Shown here piece by piece: positions 8,101-14,977 of a stretch of DNA of 64,000 nt. The translations under genes were made by a program, and so were the position numbers. Origin of the DNA: Bacteroidales bacterium. Lineage in GTDB: Bacteria; Bacteroidota; Bacteroidia; Bacteroidales; UBA932. The stretch's first letter is position 1. Every line of letters starts with the position of its first letter. Where the stretch lies: assembly GCA_017529425.1 (NCBI GenBank), contig JAFXNQ010000035.1, positions 1 to 64,000 of the forward strand, in the 5' to 3' direction. The notes under the pieces were generated by a model, which saw only the letters and a program-made list of their open reading frames with translations, searched no databases and was not told where the DNA came from.

Positions 8101-9143
8101 GACAGTGTGTTGAACACCTCGTCGCGGTGATGGTCCACATAGTTTGTGACTACCTGCGTGAGCAGGTTGATGTCTATGCTGACCTCGCTCTGAGCGAAGA
8201 AGTTGTTGATGACCTCCAAGAGCATCTCGCTTGTAAAGATGCTCGTATTGTTTATGCTTACGTAGCTTGATATAATCTCATAGAGCACCTCGCTGTCCAT
8301 GAAAACCATCTCATCCTTCTGGATGTTGTCCACTATGATGGTCACCAGCTTGTCAACGTCTATCTGGCTCGTGTAATAGGCAAAGTCGTACTGCGTGAAT
8401 ATCTGCTCCAGCAGCGTATAGCTGAAAAGGCGTTCGTGCTTCTCGCGGATATATCCTGCAACAACCTCGTCCAGAATCGCTATATTGAACAGGGACTTGT
8501 AGTTATCCTGTATGTATGTGGAGATGATCTGGAAAAGGACGGTTTTGTCTATCAGGGTGCTGCTGTACTGGCTGAAATAATTGTTGATGACCTGCATCAG
8601 CACCCGGTTGTTTATCACCACGGAGGCGTACGCGTTGATATCCTTGAATGTAACTCCGCCGTCAACAGAAATCAGATAACACATACTATCCGCATCATAC
8701 TTGAGTATCGGAGCCGCTTCCGTGGCATGAACCGGAGTGCCCGAAGCATCCGTAAGCAACACGCCGTCGGTAGTCCAGAAAAACATGCCGCCCAGCTGCA
8801 TCACTCCGATAGAGGGCAGCGATGCGGCGGCACCGTCACCCTGTCCTTCCTGGATGAATATGGTCGTACCGTTGCTGATGGCCAGCTCATAGCCGTCCGC
8901 AGTCTTGTTGACTGCGGTGATATAGAAGTTCTGCTCTACGGCCGCGGCCAGGGCAGATATCTGCTTCAGACTGTCATTGATCCCGGACAAGTCTGTTTCC
9001 AGCTTGCCCACACGGCCTTCTATCGCTTCTGCCTTCTCCGTCAGGGCGTCTATATCCTCCTGGTAGTTGTTGGCGCACGAAGCCGCGGCAAGCGCCGTGA
9101 AAGTAGCCGCCAGTATGGTTGTCAATCTGTATAATTGCTTCAT
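5196..9143 (-). CDS. Large surface lipoprotein: coiled coil, sixteen 21-residue repeats, C-terminal FISUMP domain
   Basis: A 1315-residue protein with an SPII signal (Cys23 in AAASC). Layout: coiled coil (about 28-65); a DUF4988-like beta region ending near 165 (FFWTTDGVLLTDASG); sixteen 20-22-residue repeats (about 175-510) of the form IFNxxxLxxVxNxYxxxNxTx, probably helical; a beta domain (about 520-670); a 430-residue extension (672-1103); and a FISUMP/Fib_succ_major domain (1104-1315: YGWVDLGLPSGLKWATCNVGA, GGSWRMPTDAEW, YWSSS, GQSVRAV). Residues 1-671 align end to end with the neighbouring 664-residue protein. The extension (DNA 5.85-7.13 kb) looks more AT-rich than the repeat half, so the gene is probably a mosaic. 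FISUMP domains are known targets of diversity-generating retroelements, but no reverse transcriptase is present here. Expected on the outer-membrane surface; ligand unknown. Confidence 0.75.
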   Translation of the reverse strand: MKQLYRLTTILAATFTALAAASCANNYQEDIDALTEKAEAIEGRVGKLETDLSGINDSLKQISALAAAVEQNFYITAVNKTADGYELAISNGTTIFIQEGQGDGAAASLPSIGVMQLGGMFFWTTDGVLLTDASGTPVHATEAAPILKYDADSMCYLISVDGGVTFKDINAYASVVINNRVLMQVINNYFSQYSSTLIDKTVLFQIISTYIQDNYKSLFNIAILDEVVAGYIREKHERLFSYTLLEQIFTQYDFAYYTSQIDVDKLVTIIVDNIQKDEMVFMDSEVLYEIISSYVSINNTSIFTSEMLLEVINNFFAQSEVSIDINLLTQVVTNYVDHHRDEVFNTLSVREIMMKYVEKYYVNIFREDILVRMLNVYVSQTSTTIINETLLKDILNVYMRNNSSTVITNDVIRMIVNDYVRTNTSTIFNETVLYEVVDNYFQKNYNRHIDRTVFETSIRTYLETHHTTIISVDIVENIVTNYLKSYYLEIFDIDVLSVLVRNYFEENMTVVMETIRDGVDPVAGVNVVKDSCTITLHDGTTFTLPVYDAYTNLRDRLQSVVVMAQDNGHVKESANSSGSKYLDLDYLVSPAYLAEIIKTRFSKKQLSLELMTTDGNGSVSAIGVTSIKATSDGRITVRSSDYATGSVKAVALRVIDNASGGTDITSEFIAVNNLNTDPKPVIYPEGFSGEIKYEDIKYTVFDSHEVGSVVCSYSLDKFNKFVLNADGVKLSYDDFKKKYDIDNVVIEYWHNGADSPIFDPPYFHNTSWPCVRAGVDFYVDAVETSLFTIRVFDTIEENASGYVLFKIIPFDDHDYPPIVIKGEYKVIHPNHGWAAHGSNKIDENTVEVRGMMYGWHKRYRMYSALKDHFEDELEGWTAPGNHSSISFSLPLVNNKQQTGAVINDGTDMYAASIELTDYLTSDKLYTVRQSMDLDNGNVCTHDYFVKFVMPFMVASAPDIELPTVKNPSYYELFTDDGTDGIIIRENKEANPAVVYNSKTSSDEITDAQYEYGGLTFTVDSIELLTADGKEHLVDARLTVSEDGKIKWDNHCAALQKEFKARYRVTYTVDSGVEPFTYKLCKLVAEGNITCLATVKEKPSSGVQNGYGWVDLGLPSGLKWATCNVGAKTPEEYGDYFAWGETVPYYTEGHFQDDPCRSWKANKSGYKFASYKWCNGSYKTLTKYNTMSSYGPVVDNIITLEVVDDAARANWGGSWRMPTDAEWTELRTECTWTWTTRNGVNGTLVTGPNGNSIFLPAAGFRYDTNLYYAASYGDYWSSSLLTDYPGRAWFVDFSSDEVDRGYCSRCYGQSVRAVSE

Positions 9144-9164
9144 AACAATATATTTCCGTTACCG

Positions 9165-11159
9165 TTATTTCCAGTCGATAAGAGTAAAGCTTGTGATATA
9201 GTCGGTACCGCCTGGCACGTTGTCATACACGTGCAGTGCCAGCGACTTGGCAGACTCCTGGCTTAAAGCCGATGTACCAAAATAAACGGTGAGCAGGCCA
9301 TCCGAGCTTGCTGAAGTCTTGTAAACTGACAACGCGTTGTATTTGCCGCTGGCATCGAGGACCAGGAGTTCTATGGTTATCTTCTTGGTATTGTTGGAAA
9401 TGACTTTTGCCATATTTGCAGGCGATACGAGGTATTTGAGCTCGCCTTTTGCCACATTTACGTGACCGGCGGAGTTGGGCACCAGCACGATGCTCTGCAC
9501 GCGGTCGCGGACGTTCGCGAACTCGTCGTAAACCACGAGCGAAATTGTGGAGCCATTGTTAAGGGTGACTACACATTCGTCGCTGTCCACCTTGATGCCG
9601 CTTATGATACCCGCGTACTCGCTGAAATACTGTTTTATGATGGTGGTGTTCTTCTCGAAATAGTTTGTTATCAGAACGTTGATAACGTCTATATCTATGA
9701 TGCTCGTGATGTTCTTCTGGACATAGTTCCTGACAATATTCGCCACGATGTCTATGTCGATAATGGTCGTCTGGTGCTCGGAGATATAGTTGTTGATGAT
9801 GGTCCGGAACACATTCTCGTTGATGATGACGTTGTAATTCTTCTCAAAGAAGTTGTTGACCACCTTGACCAGTATATCCACATCAAATATCTCCGTACGG
9901 TTCAGCGTGACATAGTTGTTTATTATCTCATACAGGATATTGTTGTTGATTATGGTGTTGTAGTTGTTCTGGACGTAAACGTTGAGAATCTCTTGGATGA
10001 GGGTTTCGTTGAAAATTGTGGTCTTGTTCTGAGTTATATATGTGTTGAGCACCTGATAGAGGATGTTCTGGCTGAACAAGTTGGTGTAGTTGTTCTGAAC
10101 ATACTCCACGAGGATGGTCTGAAAAACCTCGTTAGTTATGATAATATCTTGGTGCGCATCAATATAGTTGTTTACGATGCTTGTCATCAGCTCTATGTTG
10201 ATGAAGTCCGTATGGGTCTCTATATAGTTGTTGATAACCTCAACCACAAGTTCGTTGTTGAAGATGTCAATCTTATTGACCTCGATGTAGTTGTTGATGA
10301 TCTCGAAGAGCACCTCGTTATTTATGAATACCTCCTTGTGCTCCCTTATGAAGTTGATGAGGATGTTGGTGATTATATCGACGTCGATATGCTGGGCGGA
10401 GTACTCGAAGCTGTACTGGTTGAACAGCTGCTGCAGCACCTCATAGTTGAAGATGGTGGTGTAATGTTCATCCAAATAGTTCACCACGACCTGACGGAGT
10501 ATGCTGACGTTGAATATCTTGCTGTAATTCTGTTGGATATAGGTCGTGATGACCTGGAACAGTATCTCCTGGTTGAAGATGGTCGTGGTGTGCGAGCTGA
10601 TATAGTTGTTTATCACCTGCAGAAGGACATCGTCATTAATCACGACAGATGCGCTTACACTCAGGTTCTGGTATGTGGCGCCGCCGTCAACGGAGAAGAC
10701 CCACTGCCCTGCCTTGTCGTCGTAACGCACCACGGGCGCAGGGCCGTTAACCGGGACGGGAAGCCCGGCGGCATCGGTGAGGATCATGCCGTTGACAGTC
10801 CAGCAGTAACGGCCGTCTATGGTGATCATGCTGATGATGGGGGCCGAGGTCAGAGAGTTGCCGGGACCTTCCTGCAGGTCGAACACAAGACCGTTGCTAA
10901 GCGTCAGGCGGTAGCCACCCGCGGTGGTCTTGACATCCGTCACATAAAACCCGTTCTCTGCCGCCGTGGCAAGCACGGAGAGCTGTTTGAGCTGGTCATT
11001 GATGTTGGCGACCTGTGTCTCCAGGCTGCTTACGCGCCCATCAAGATTGTCATACTTGTCGTTCAGCTTATCGATGTCTTCTTGAAAGTCTTTCGCGCAC
11101 GAGCTGAGTCCGATAACCGCTGTAAACGAAATCAGGAAAGAGTAAAGTAGTTTTTTCAT
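9165..11159 (-). CDS. Surface lipoprotein with sixteen 21-residue helical repeats
   Basis: A 664-residue protein with an SPII signal (LSSC, Cys21), a coiled coil (about 25-62), and a DUF4988-like region (about 70-165) with YCWTVNGMILTDAAG. Sixteen repeats follow at about 172-507 (DNA 9639-10646). Typical units are IFNQEILFQVITTYIQQNYSK and IINNNILYEIINNYVTLNRTE; the consensus is [IV]xNxx[IL]LxxVINNYIxxNxTx. The rest (508-664) is a beta domain with YLVSPANMAKVI. It is the shorter paralogue of the downstream gene, lacking the extension and the FISUMP domain, and lies 21 bp from it. It starts 30 bp after a truncated barrel gene, mirroring the intact barrel-lipoprotein arrangement at 11370-13322. 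A rigid stalk or adhesin role is inferred, not shown. Confidence 0.75.
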   Translation of the reverse strand: MKKLLYSFLISFTAVIGLSSCAKDFQEDIDKLNDKYDNLDGRVSSLETQVANINDQLKQLSVLATAAENGFYVTDVKTTAGGYRLTLSNGLVFDLQEGPGNSLTSAPIISMITIDGRYCWTVNGMILTDAAGLPVPVNGPAPVVRYDDKAGQWVFSVDGGATYQNLSVSASVVINDDVLLQVINNYISSHTTTIFNQEILFQVITTYIQQNYSKIFNVSILRQVVVNYLDEHYTTIFNYEVLQQLFNQYSFEYSAQHIDVDIITNILINFIREHKEVFINNEVLFEIINNYIEVNKIDIFNNELVVEVINNYIETHTDFINIELMTSIVNNYIDAHQDIIITNEVFQTILVEYVQNNYTNLFSQNILYQVLNTYITQNKTTIFNETLIQEILNVYVQNNYNTIINNNILYEIINNYVTLNRTEIFDVDILVKVVNNFFEKNYNVIINENVFRTIINNYISEHQTTIIDIDIVANIVRNYVQKNITSIIDIDVINVLITNYFEKNTTIIKQYFSEYAGIISGIKVDSDECVVTLNNGSTISLVVYDEFANVRDRVQSIVLVPNSAGHVNVAKGELKYLVSPANMAKVISNNTKKITIELLVLDASGKYNALSVYKTSASSDGLLTVYFGTSALSQESAKSLALHVYDNVPGGTDYITSFTLIDWK

Positions 11160-11189
11160 AGTATTTATGGTTAATTAATTATTTACAGA

Positions 11190-11309
11190 TTAGAAGTAAA
11201 CGCCTACCGACAGGTCGTGGTACAGAGTGTAATCTTTCTTGCTCTCTGTTATGGGGCAACGCAGACTATACCTTGTAAAAAAGGCTCCAAGTGCCAATTC
11301 GGCTTCACC
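11190..11309 (-). pseudogene. 3' remnant of a second outer-membrane barrel gene
   Basis: These 120 bp repeat the last 40 codons of the gene at 12597-13322, including its stop, with about nine differences by eye. The remnant encodes the end ..YTLYHDLSVGVYF. The match breaks abruptly at about 11309, where a decayed copy of the 3'-flank RNA element begins. It has no start and is not expressed as a gene. Confidence 0.85.
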
Positions 11310-11365
11310 CATGACAGGAGAAATGAATGTTGTCCGCATAATGATTCTTAGGCTTAAAATAAGAA
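11310..11365 (-). other. Decayed third copy of the 3'-flank RNA element
   Basis: On the minus strand ATGCGGACAACAT..CTCCTGTCATGGG closely resembles the H2-H3 segment of copies A and B (ATGCGGACAGCAT..CTCCTGTCATAGGG). A TTCTTA/TAAGAA hairpin sits where H1 would be, just after the stop of the lipoprotein gene. H3, H4 and the terminator are gone, replaced by the barrel remnant. Confidence 0.5.
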
Positions 11366-11369
11366 CAGT

Positions 11370-12566
11370 CTATTTTCCACCCCATGTCTCCCATGTAGAC
11401 TGATTAATTATATGTCCTTTCTTCGCCCACTTCTCCCGGATATGCTTCATCTGACGTTGTGTATCCTTTCTGACAGTATCGGAATAATCATACGCGCTAT
11501 TTGAGGACATATTAATCAACAGCCTTACGCAACTATTATAAGTATCCCTATCGGTATTAAAAGAAGATAGTTCAGATCTTGATGAGGTAGAGGAACCAGT
11601 GCTATTTAATTGAGCAGAATTATGTGAAACGTTATTCCCTCTACCGGAAGGTGATGACGAAACTTCTCCGGGCATCAGTTCGGCAACACTCACCATTGTC
11701 TCTCCGACCGACATCATAATTCCTGCAATTACTTCTCCTCTTGCTTTAGCTCTCGCATACCGTTCTCTAGAGTTTCTGGTTAAATCGTACATACTAACGT
11801 CGTTTCGCCCAATAAATTTACCGCCAATCATTACTGGAGCACCCCCAATTAAATACATGCCTCCCTTTACGCCGACACTCTCATATTCACACGGGACCTC
11901 AAGCTTACCGTTATGGTTGCATATACCCCATTTAAGAGCCCCCTCAGCGTTGTATTGTGCAACATAATAATGGTTATTTCCGATTTTTCTAGCAAAAGCT
12001 ATATCCACATAATTTCCATACGGAATTATGTATCTGCCCTTTACCCAATTCACGACGGCTAAACATGATCCTGTTGGAGCGCCAGAACCGGATCTAAGAT
12101 ATTGATCATATTGTTTCTGGAACTCTTCATATCCTAAGGAGTCACCGATAATCATAAAATTGAAACCACCTATCATTACTTTAATTGTTCCTGGCAGTGG
12201 TGGACAAAATAATGATCCGTCCAAGTTGTAAATACCTACACTATTGTCGTTATCAACAACATAATACCATTGGGGTGTCCGTGCGAGTATAATAACTTCT
12301 TTATACCGGTTCAACAGATTATTTTCAATTTTGCTCCTTTTTTCTTCTGGGAGAGTTTTTAGATACACCTCTTCATTTTCAACTGAGAATCTCCAGCAAG
12401 AAACATATTTTGGCAGACCAGAACGGATTGGAATGGTTTTGCAAAGCTTCTCAATTGATTTCTCACTTCGTGCTGTAAACCCTTCCGGAACTTTAGTTGA
12501 TAAGCCGCATCCAAATAGAGATGCAAGGATCATTATTAACGACACATACCTATATATCCTTTTCAT
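11370..12566 (-). CDS. Lipoprotein of unknown function with WG-like repeats
   Basis: A 398-residue protein. The start at 12566 (MKRIYRY) gives a clean SPII signal with Cys20 (SLFGC); a start five codons upstream is also possible. The centre has WG-repeat-like stretches (VGIYNLDGSLFCPPLPG and WGICNHNGKLEVPCEYESV). A Ser/Asn-rich low-complexity linker (about 310-345) precedes a basic tail ending WETWGGK. I do not recognise the family. It follows the barrel gene by 30 bp and is presumably co-transcribed with it. Its low GC relative to the flanking housekeeping genes suggests accessory DNA. Confidence 0.6.
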   Translation of the reverse strand: MKRIYRYVSLIMILASLFGCGLSTKVPEGFTARSEKSIEKLCKTIPIRSGLPKYVSCWRFSVENEEVYLKTLPEEKRSKIENNLLNRYKEVIILARTPQWYYVVDNDNSVGIYNLDGSLFCPPLPGTIKVMIGGFNFMIIGDSLGYEEFQKQYDQYLRSGSGAPTGSCLAVVNWVKGRYIIPYGNYVDIAFARKIGNNHYYVAQYNAEGALKWGICNHNGKLEVPCEYESVGVKGGMYLIGGAPVMIGGKFIGRNDVSMYDLTRNSRERYARAKARGEVIAGIMMSVGETMVSVAELMPGEVSSSPSGRGNNVSHNSAQLNSTGSSTSSRSELSSFNTDRDTYNSCVRLLINMSSNSAYDYSDTVRKDTQRQMKHIREKWAKKGHIINQSTWETWGGK

Positions 12567-12596
12567 GATATTGAGTGGCAAATATTAATTGTCTGA

Positions 12597-13322
12597 TTAG
12601 AAGTAAACGCCTACCGACAAGTCGTGGTACAGGGTGTAATCTGTCTTGCTATCAGTTATGGGATAGCGCAGACTATACCTTGTAAAAAAGGCTCCCAGTG
12701 CCAATTCGGCTTCACCGCCAATTCCATAAGAAAGGCGGTCCTTGAACTTGACGTCTTTAAGGACGTCAACGGTTTTCTTGTCGTGGTTGTGTTTATAATA
12801 ATATTTATCGAACGGAGTTGTCCTGTTGATATATTCTGAGTCTGTGGCGTTACGAAGCATTAAAGCACAAGACCCATAACCCATTGCGCCCACTGACACG
12901 CTGGCAGTCCTACTCAGAGAAAAGGAGTATCCGAGAGTCAGCGGGACCAACATGCTAATTATGTCACTTCGGTCCGAGGCTCGTGATGTCCGCTCGTACT
13001 TATAATTTACATATGAATGCTTATCTAAATTATAACGTCTTTCTGTACCCTCTGTGTATTTTTCCTTTTTGGAATAATCTTTCATATACAAGCCGCCGAC
13101 ACCGGGTTTTACATATAGCCCAGCAACTATAGGGACTTTTACATCTACTCCGATATTGCCTCCAAGGGGAAAATCATATTTCCATCCATCCTTGATGCGG
13201 TCTGCGCGGGATTCGCTTTTGACCGTCATCGTAGAGGCTCCGGCATAAACTCCGAACCTTACTTGTGCGGCGAGGCTGACAGACAACAATACTGCAACAG
13301 AAAAAACAACAATCCTTTTCAT
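12597..13322 (-). CDS. Outer-membrane beta-barrel protein (small porin-like)
   Basis: A 241-residue protein with a Sec signal (MKRIVVFSVAVLLSVSLAAQ) and alternating aromatic strands throughout. It ends in a strand with terminal Phe (LSVGVYF), as expected for BAM substrates. It belongs to the broad outer-membrane beta-barrel group (PF13505/PF13568-like). The 3' end is duplicated at 11190-11309. It is first in the surface-protein locus, behind a promoter and a long structured leader. It may anchor or export the downstream lipoproteins, but that is inference from order only. Confidence 0.7.
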   Translation of the reverse strand: MKRIVVFSVAVLLSVSLAAQVRFGVYAGASTMTVKSESRADRIKDGWKYDFPLGGNIGVDVKVPIVAGLYVKPGVGGLYMKDYSKKEKYTEGTERRYNLDKHSYVNYKYERTSRASDRSDIISMLVPLTLGYSFSLSRTASVSVGAMGYGSCALMLRNATDSEYINRTTPFDKYYYKHNHDKKTVDVLKDVKFKDRLSYGIGGEAELALGAFFTRYSLRYPITDSKTDYTLYHDLSVGVYF

Positions 13323-13385
13323 AGTTTGGTATGATATTTAATATTAATGGCTGCCTGACATAAAAAGAGCGAGCGTCACTTGTCT

Positions 13386-13500
13386 CTGATTGAGGCCGTA
13401 GGAATTGCCCATTGAGGAAAACAAGTAACGCCCGCGAAGGCAGGCGCGTGCAAACTTGTTCTTTATCCTCAATTATTGAAATTTCCTACGTTTCAATCAG
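13386..13500 (-). ncRNA. 115-nt extended hairpin in the leader of the surface-protein locus
   Basis: Nested complementary blocks form one long stem: 13386-13393 with 13493-13500 (CTGATTGA), 13397-13404 with 13483-13490 (CGTAGGAA), 13411-13418 with 13466-13473 (ATTGAGGA), 13420-13426 with 13454-13460 (AACAAGT), and a GCCTGC-CTTC-GCGGGC apex (13445-13430). One apex pair is U-G on the minus strand but would be C-A on the plus strand, which favours minus-strand RNA. It lies between a promoter and the barrel gene ATG at 13322. It could be a cis-regulatory leader, a small RNA or a DNA recombination site. The remainder of 13323-13639 shows no gene. Confidence 0.6.
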
Positions 13501-13551
13501 GATTGAACAAACAGCAACCGCTTATATGTTCTAATTATTTCTTGCTATCGC

Positions 13552-13581
13552 CAAAGGTAGGCAGTTTTTTTAGAAATGCAA
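13552..13581 (-). promoter_or_regulatory. Promoter of the surface-protein locus
   Basis: Minus-strand TACCTTTG (13559-13552) lies 19 bases after TTG (13581-13579), a good Bacteroidales match. It predicts a leader of about 220 nt containing the extended hairpin. Confidence 0.65.
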
Positions 13582-13639
13582 GACCACTTATAATTATTCA
13601 TCGTGCAGACGCAAGAGCTTGCAGGATTATTTAGAGAAC

Positions 13640-14977
13640 CTACTTGCAGAGCATTATATCCAGAATCATATTGTCGGTGGTCTTCATGCCGGCGGAGCCG
13701 ATGGCTCCGACATTCCGGATGGTCTGTTCCACATCGTCGGTCACTATGCCGTCGGTAGATGGGATGCAGGTGCCTTGCAGAGCCAGAACGGCAGACTGGA
13801 TGGCGCTGGACACTCCGGAGGCGACTTTCATGGCGCACCCTACTTTGGCGCCGTCGCATACCATTCCGGTGATGTTGCCCGCCATGTTCTTGATTGCGTA
13901 GCAAACCTGTTCGTAACCGCCGGCCTGGAGCATTACCAGGCCGCATGCAGACCCTGTAGAGGCCACTACGCATCCGCAAAGGGCAGACAATTTGCCCAGA
14001 TAGTGCTTTATATGGATAGCTACCAGATTGCTGAGTATCAGGGCCCGGGCAAGCGATTCATCATCTATTTCATGCAGCAGGGCGTATGCAATGACGGGCA
14101 GGCTCACGGTGATACCCTGATTGCCGCTTCCGCTGTTAGACATTGCCGGCAGGGTGCTGCCCGCCATCCGGGCATCAGAAGCTGCTGCAGTGAGAGCCAT
14201 AGCATAGCACATATAGTCGTTGCCGAACACCTCCGGGTTACCCTCTTTTATGGTCTTTCCAACCTGCAACCCGTAGTCGCCGGCAAGACCTTCGCGGGCA
14301 AGTGCGAGGTTAAGGTTACGGTCGTCCAGGATGAAAGCGATATCCTGGAAAGGTACGTTCAGGGCAAAGTCGTATATCTGCCGTACCGTAAGCCATTCGC
14401 CATCGGTATCGGATTGTGCGGCTGCGGCTGCTGACTCGCTGCTCATCAGAATCTTGTCTTCAAAACTGGTCTCCACAATGCGGTCGTGGTCATCTTCTAT
14501 AACAGCGTATGCATAAGGATCGACCTCTGCGCTCGCGGTGCTCTCGCCGTCGGCAGTTACTGTTGCCTTGACATAAAGCAGGTGCTCCGTGTCGGCCACC
14601 CGGATGCATACCTTGCGCTCTGCGACTAGCTCCTTGGCACGGGTCACCGCCTCAGGGGTTATGCGCCGCAGTACCTCCAGTTTGAGACTGGACTCCCCGC
14701 AGACAGCGCCAAGCGCCGCTGCAATAGGGAGCCCTACCATTCCGGTGCCGGGGATGCCGACACCCATTCCGTTTTTGAGGATATTGCCGCTGACGGCTAT
14801 GTCCAGAGTGAAATCGGCCTTAAGACGCCACTTGTCTGTGAAACAGCAGGGGCAGTTGTCTTTTATGATCTCTACAGCCTTGGCCACCGCCAACGCGACT
14901 GCAATAGGTTCTGTACACCCCAGGGCGGGCTGCACTTCGCGATGGATTATGTCAAGTATTTGTGAGTTGCTAAGCAT
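13640..14977 (-). CDS. L-cysteine desulfidase / UPF0597 (YhaM, serine dehydratase alpha-like) family protein
   Basis: A 445-residue protein from ATG 14977, chosen because MLSNSQILDIIHREVQPALGCTEPIAVALA is the family's normal N terminus. The ATG overlaps the last 8 bases of uvrA, implying translational coupling. It has the conserved PALGCTEP motif and a cysteine-rich C-terminal half (GSACGLVML, QVCYAIKNM, MVCDGAKVGCAMK) suited to an Fe-S cluster. Characterised relatives release sulfide, ammonia and pyruvate from cysteine in the cytoplasm. Its place in a DNA-repair operon is unusual. The substrate is inferred from the family only. Confidence 0.8.
   Translation of the reverse strand: MLSNSQILDIIHREVQPALGCTEPIAVALAVAKAVEIIKDNCPCCFTDKWRLKADFTLDIAVSGNILKNGMGVGIPGTGMVGLPIAAALGAVCGESSLKLEVLRRITPEAVTRAKELVAERKVCIRVADTEHLLYVKATVTADGESTASAEVDPYAYAVIEDDHDRIVETSFEDKILMSSESAAAAAQSDTDGEWLTVRQIYDFALNVPFQDIAFILDDRNLNLALAREGLAGDYGLQVGKTIKEGNPEVFGNDYMCYAMALTAAASDARMAGSTLPAMSNSGSGNQGITVSLPVIAYALLHEIDDESLARALILSNLVAIHIKHYLGKLSALCGCVVASTGSACGLVMLQAGGYEQVCYAIKNMAGNITGMVCDGAKVGCAMKVASGVSSAIQSAVLALQGTCIPSTDGIVTDDVEQTIRNVGAIGSAGMKTTDNMILDIMLCK

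Noticed and set aside
7437-8270. 277-codon plus-strand frame opposite the 1315-residue protein
   Set aside because: Same repeat artefact as at 9462-11150; it is His/Val-rich antisense translation without recognisable features.
7614-10646. Regular 63-bp periodicity suggesting a CRISPR array or minisatellite
   Set aside because: The units diverge strongly at DNA level and are conserved only as protein, with no identical repeats or spacers. It is a protein repeat.
9462-11150. 562-codon open frame on the plus strand opposite the 664-residue repeat lipoprotein
   Set aside because: The periodic codon pattern of the 21-residue repeats keeps the antisense frame free of stops. The translation has no signal or domain, and the minus-strand protein has a proper lipoprotein signal and a paralogue.
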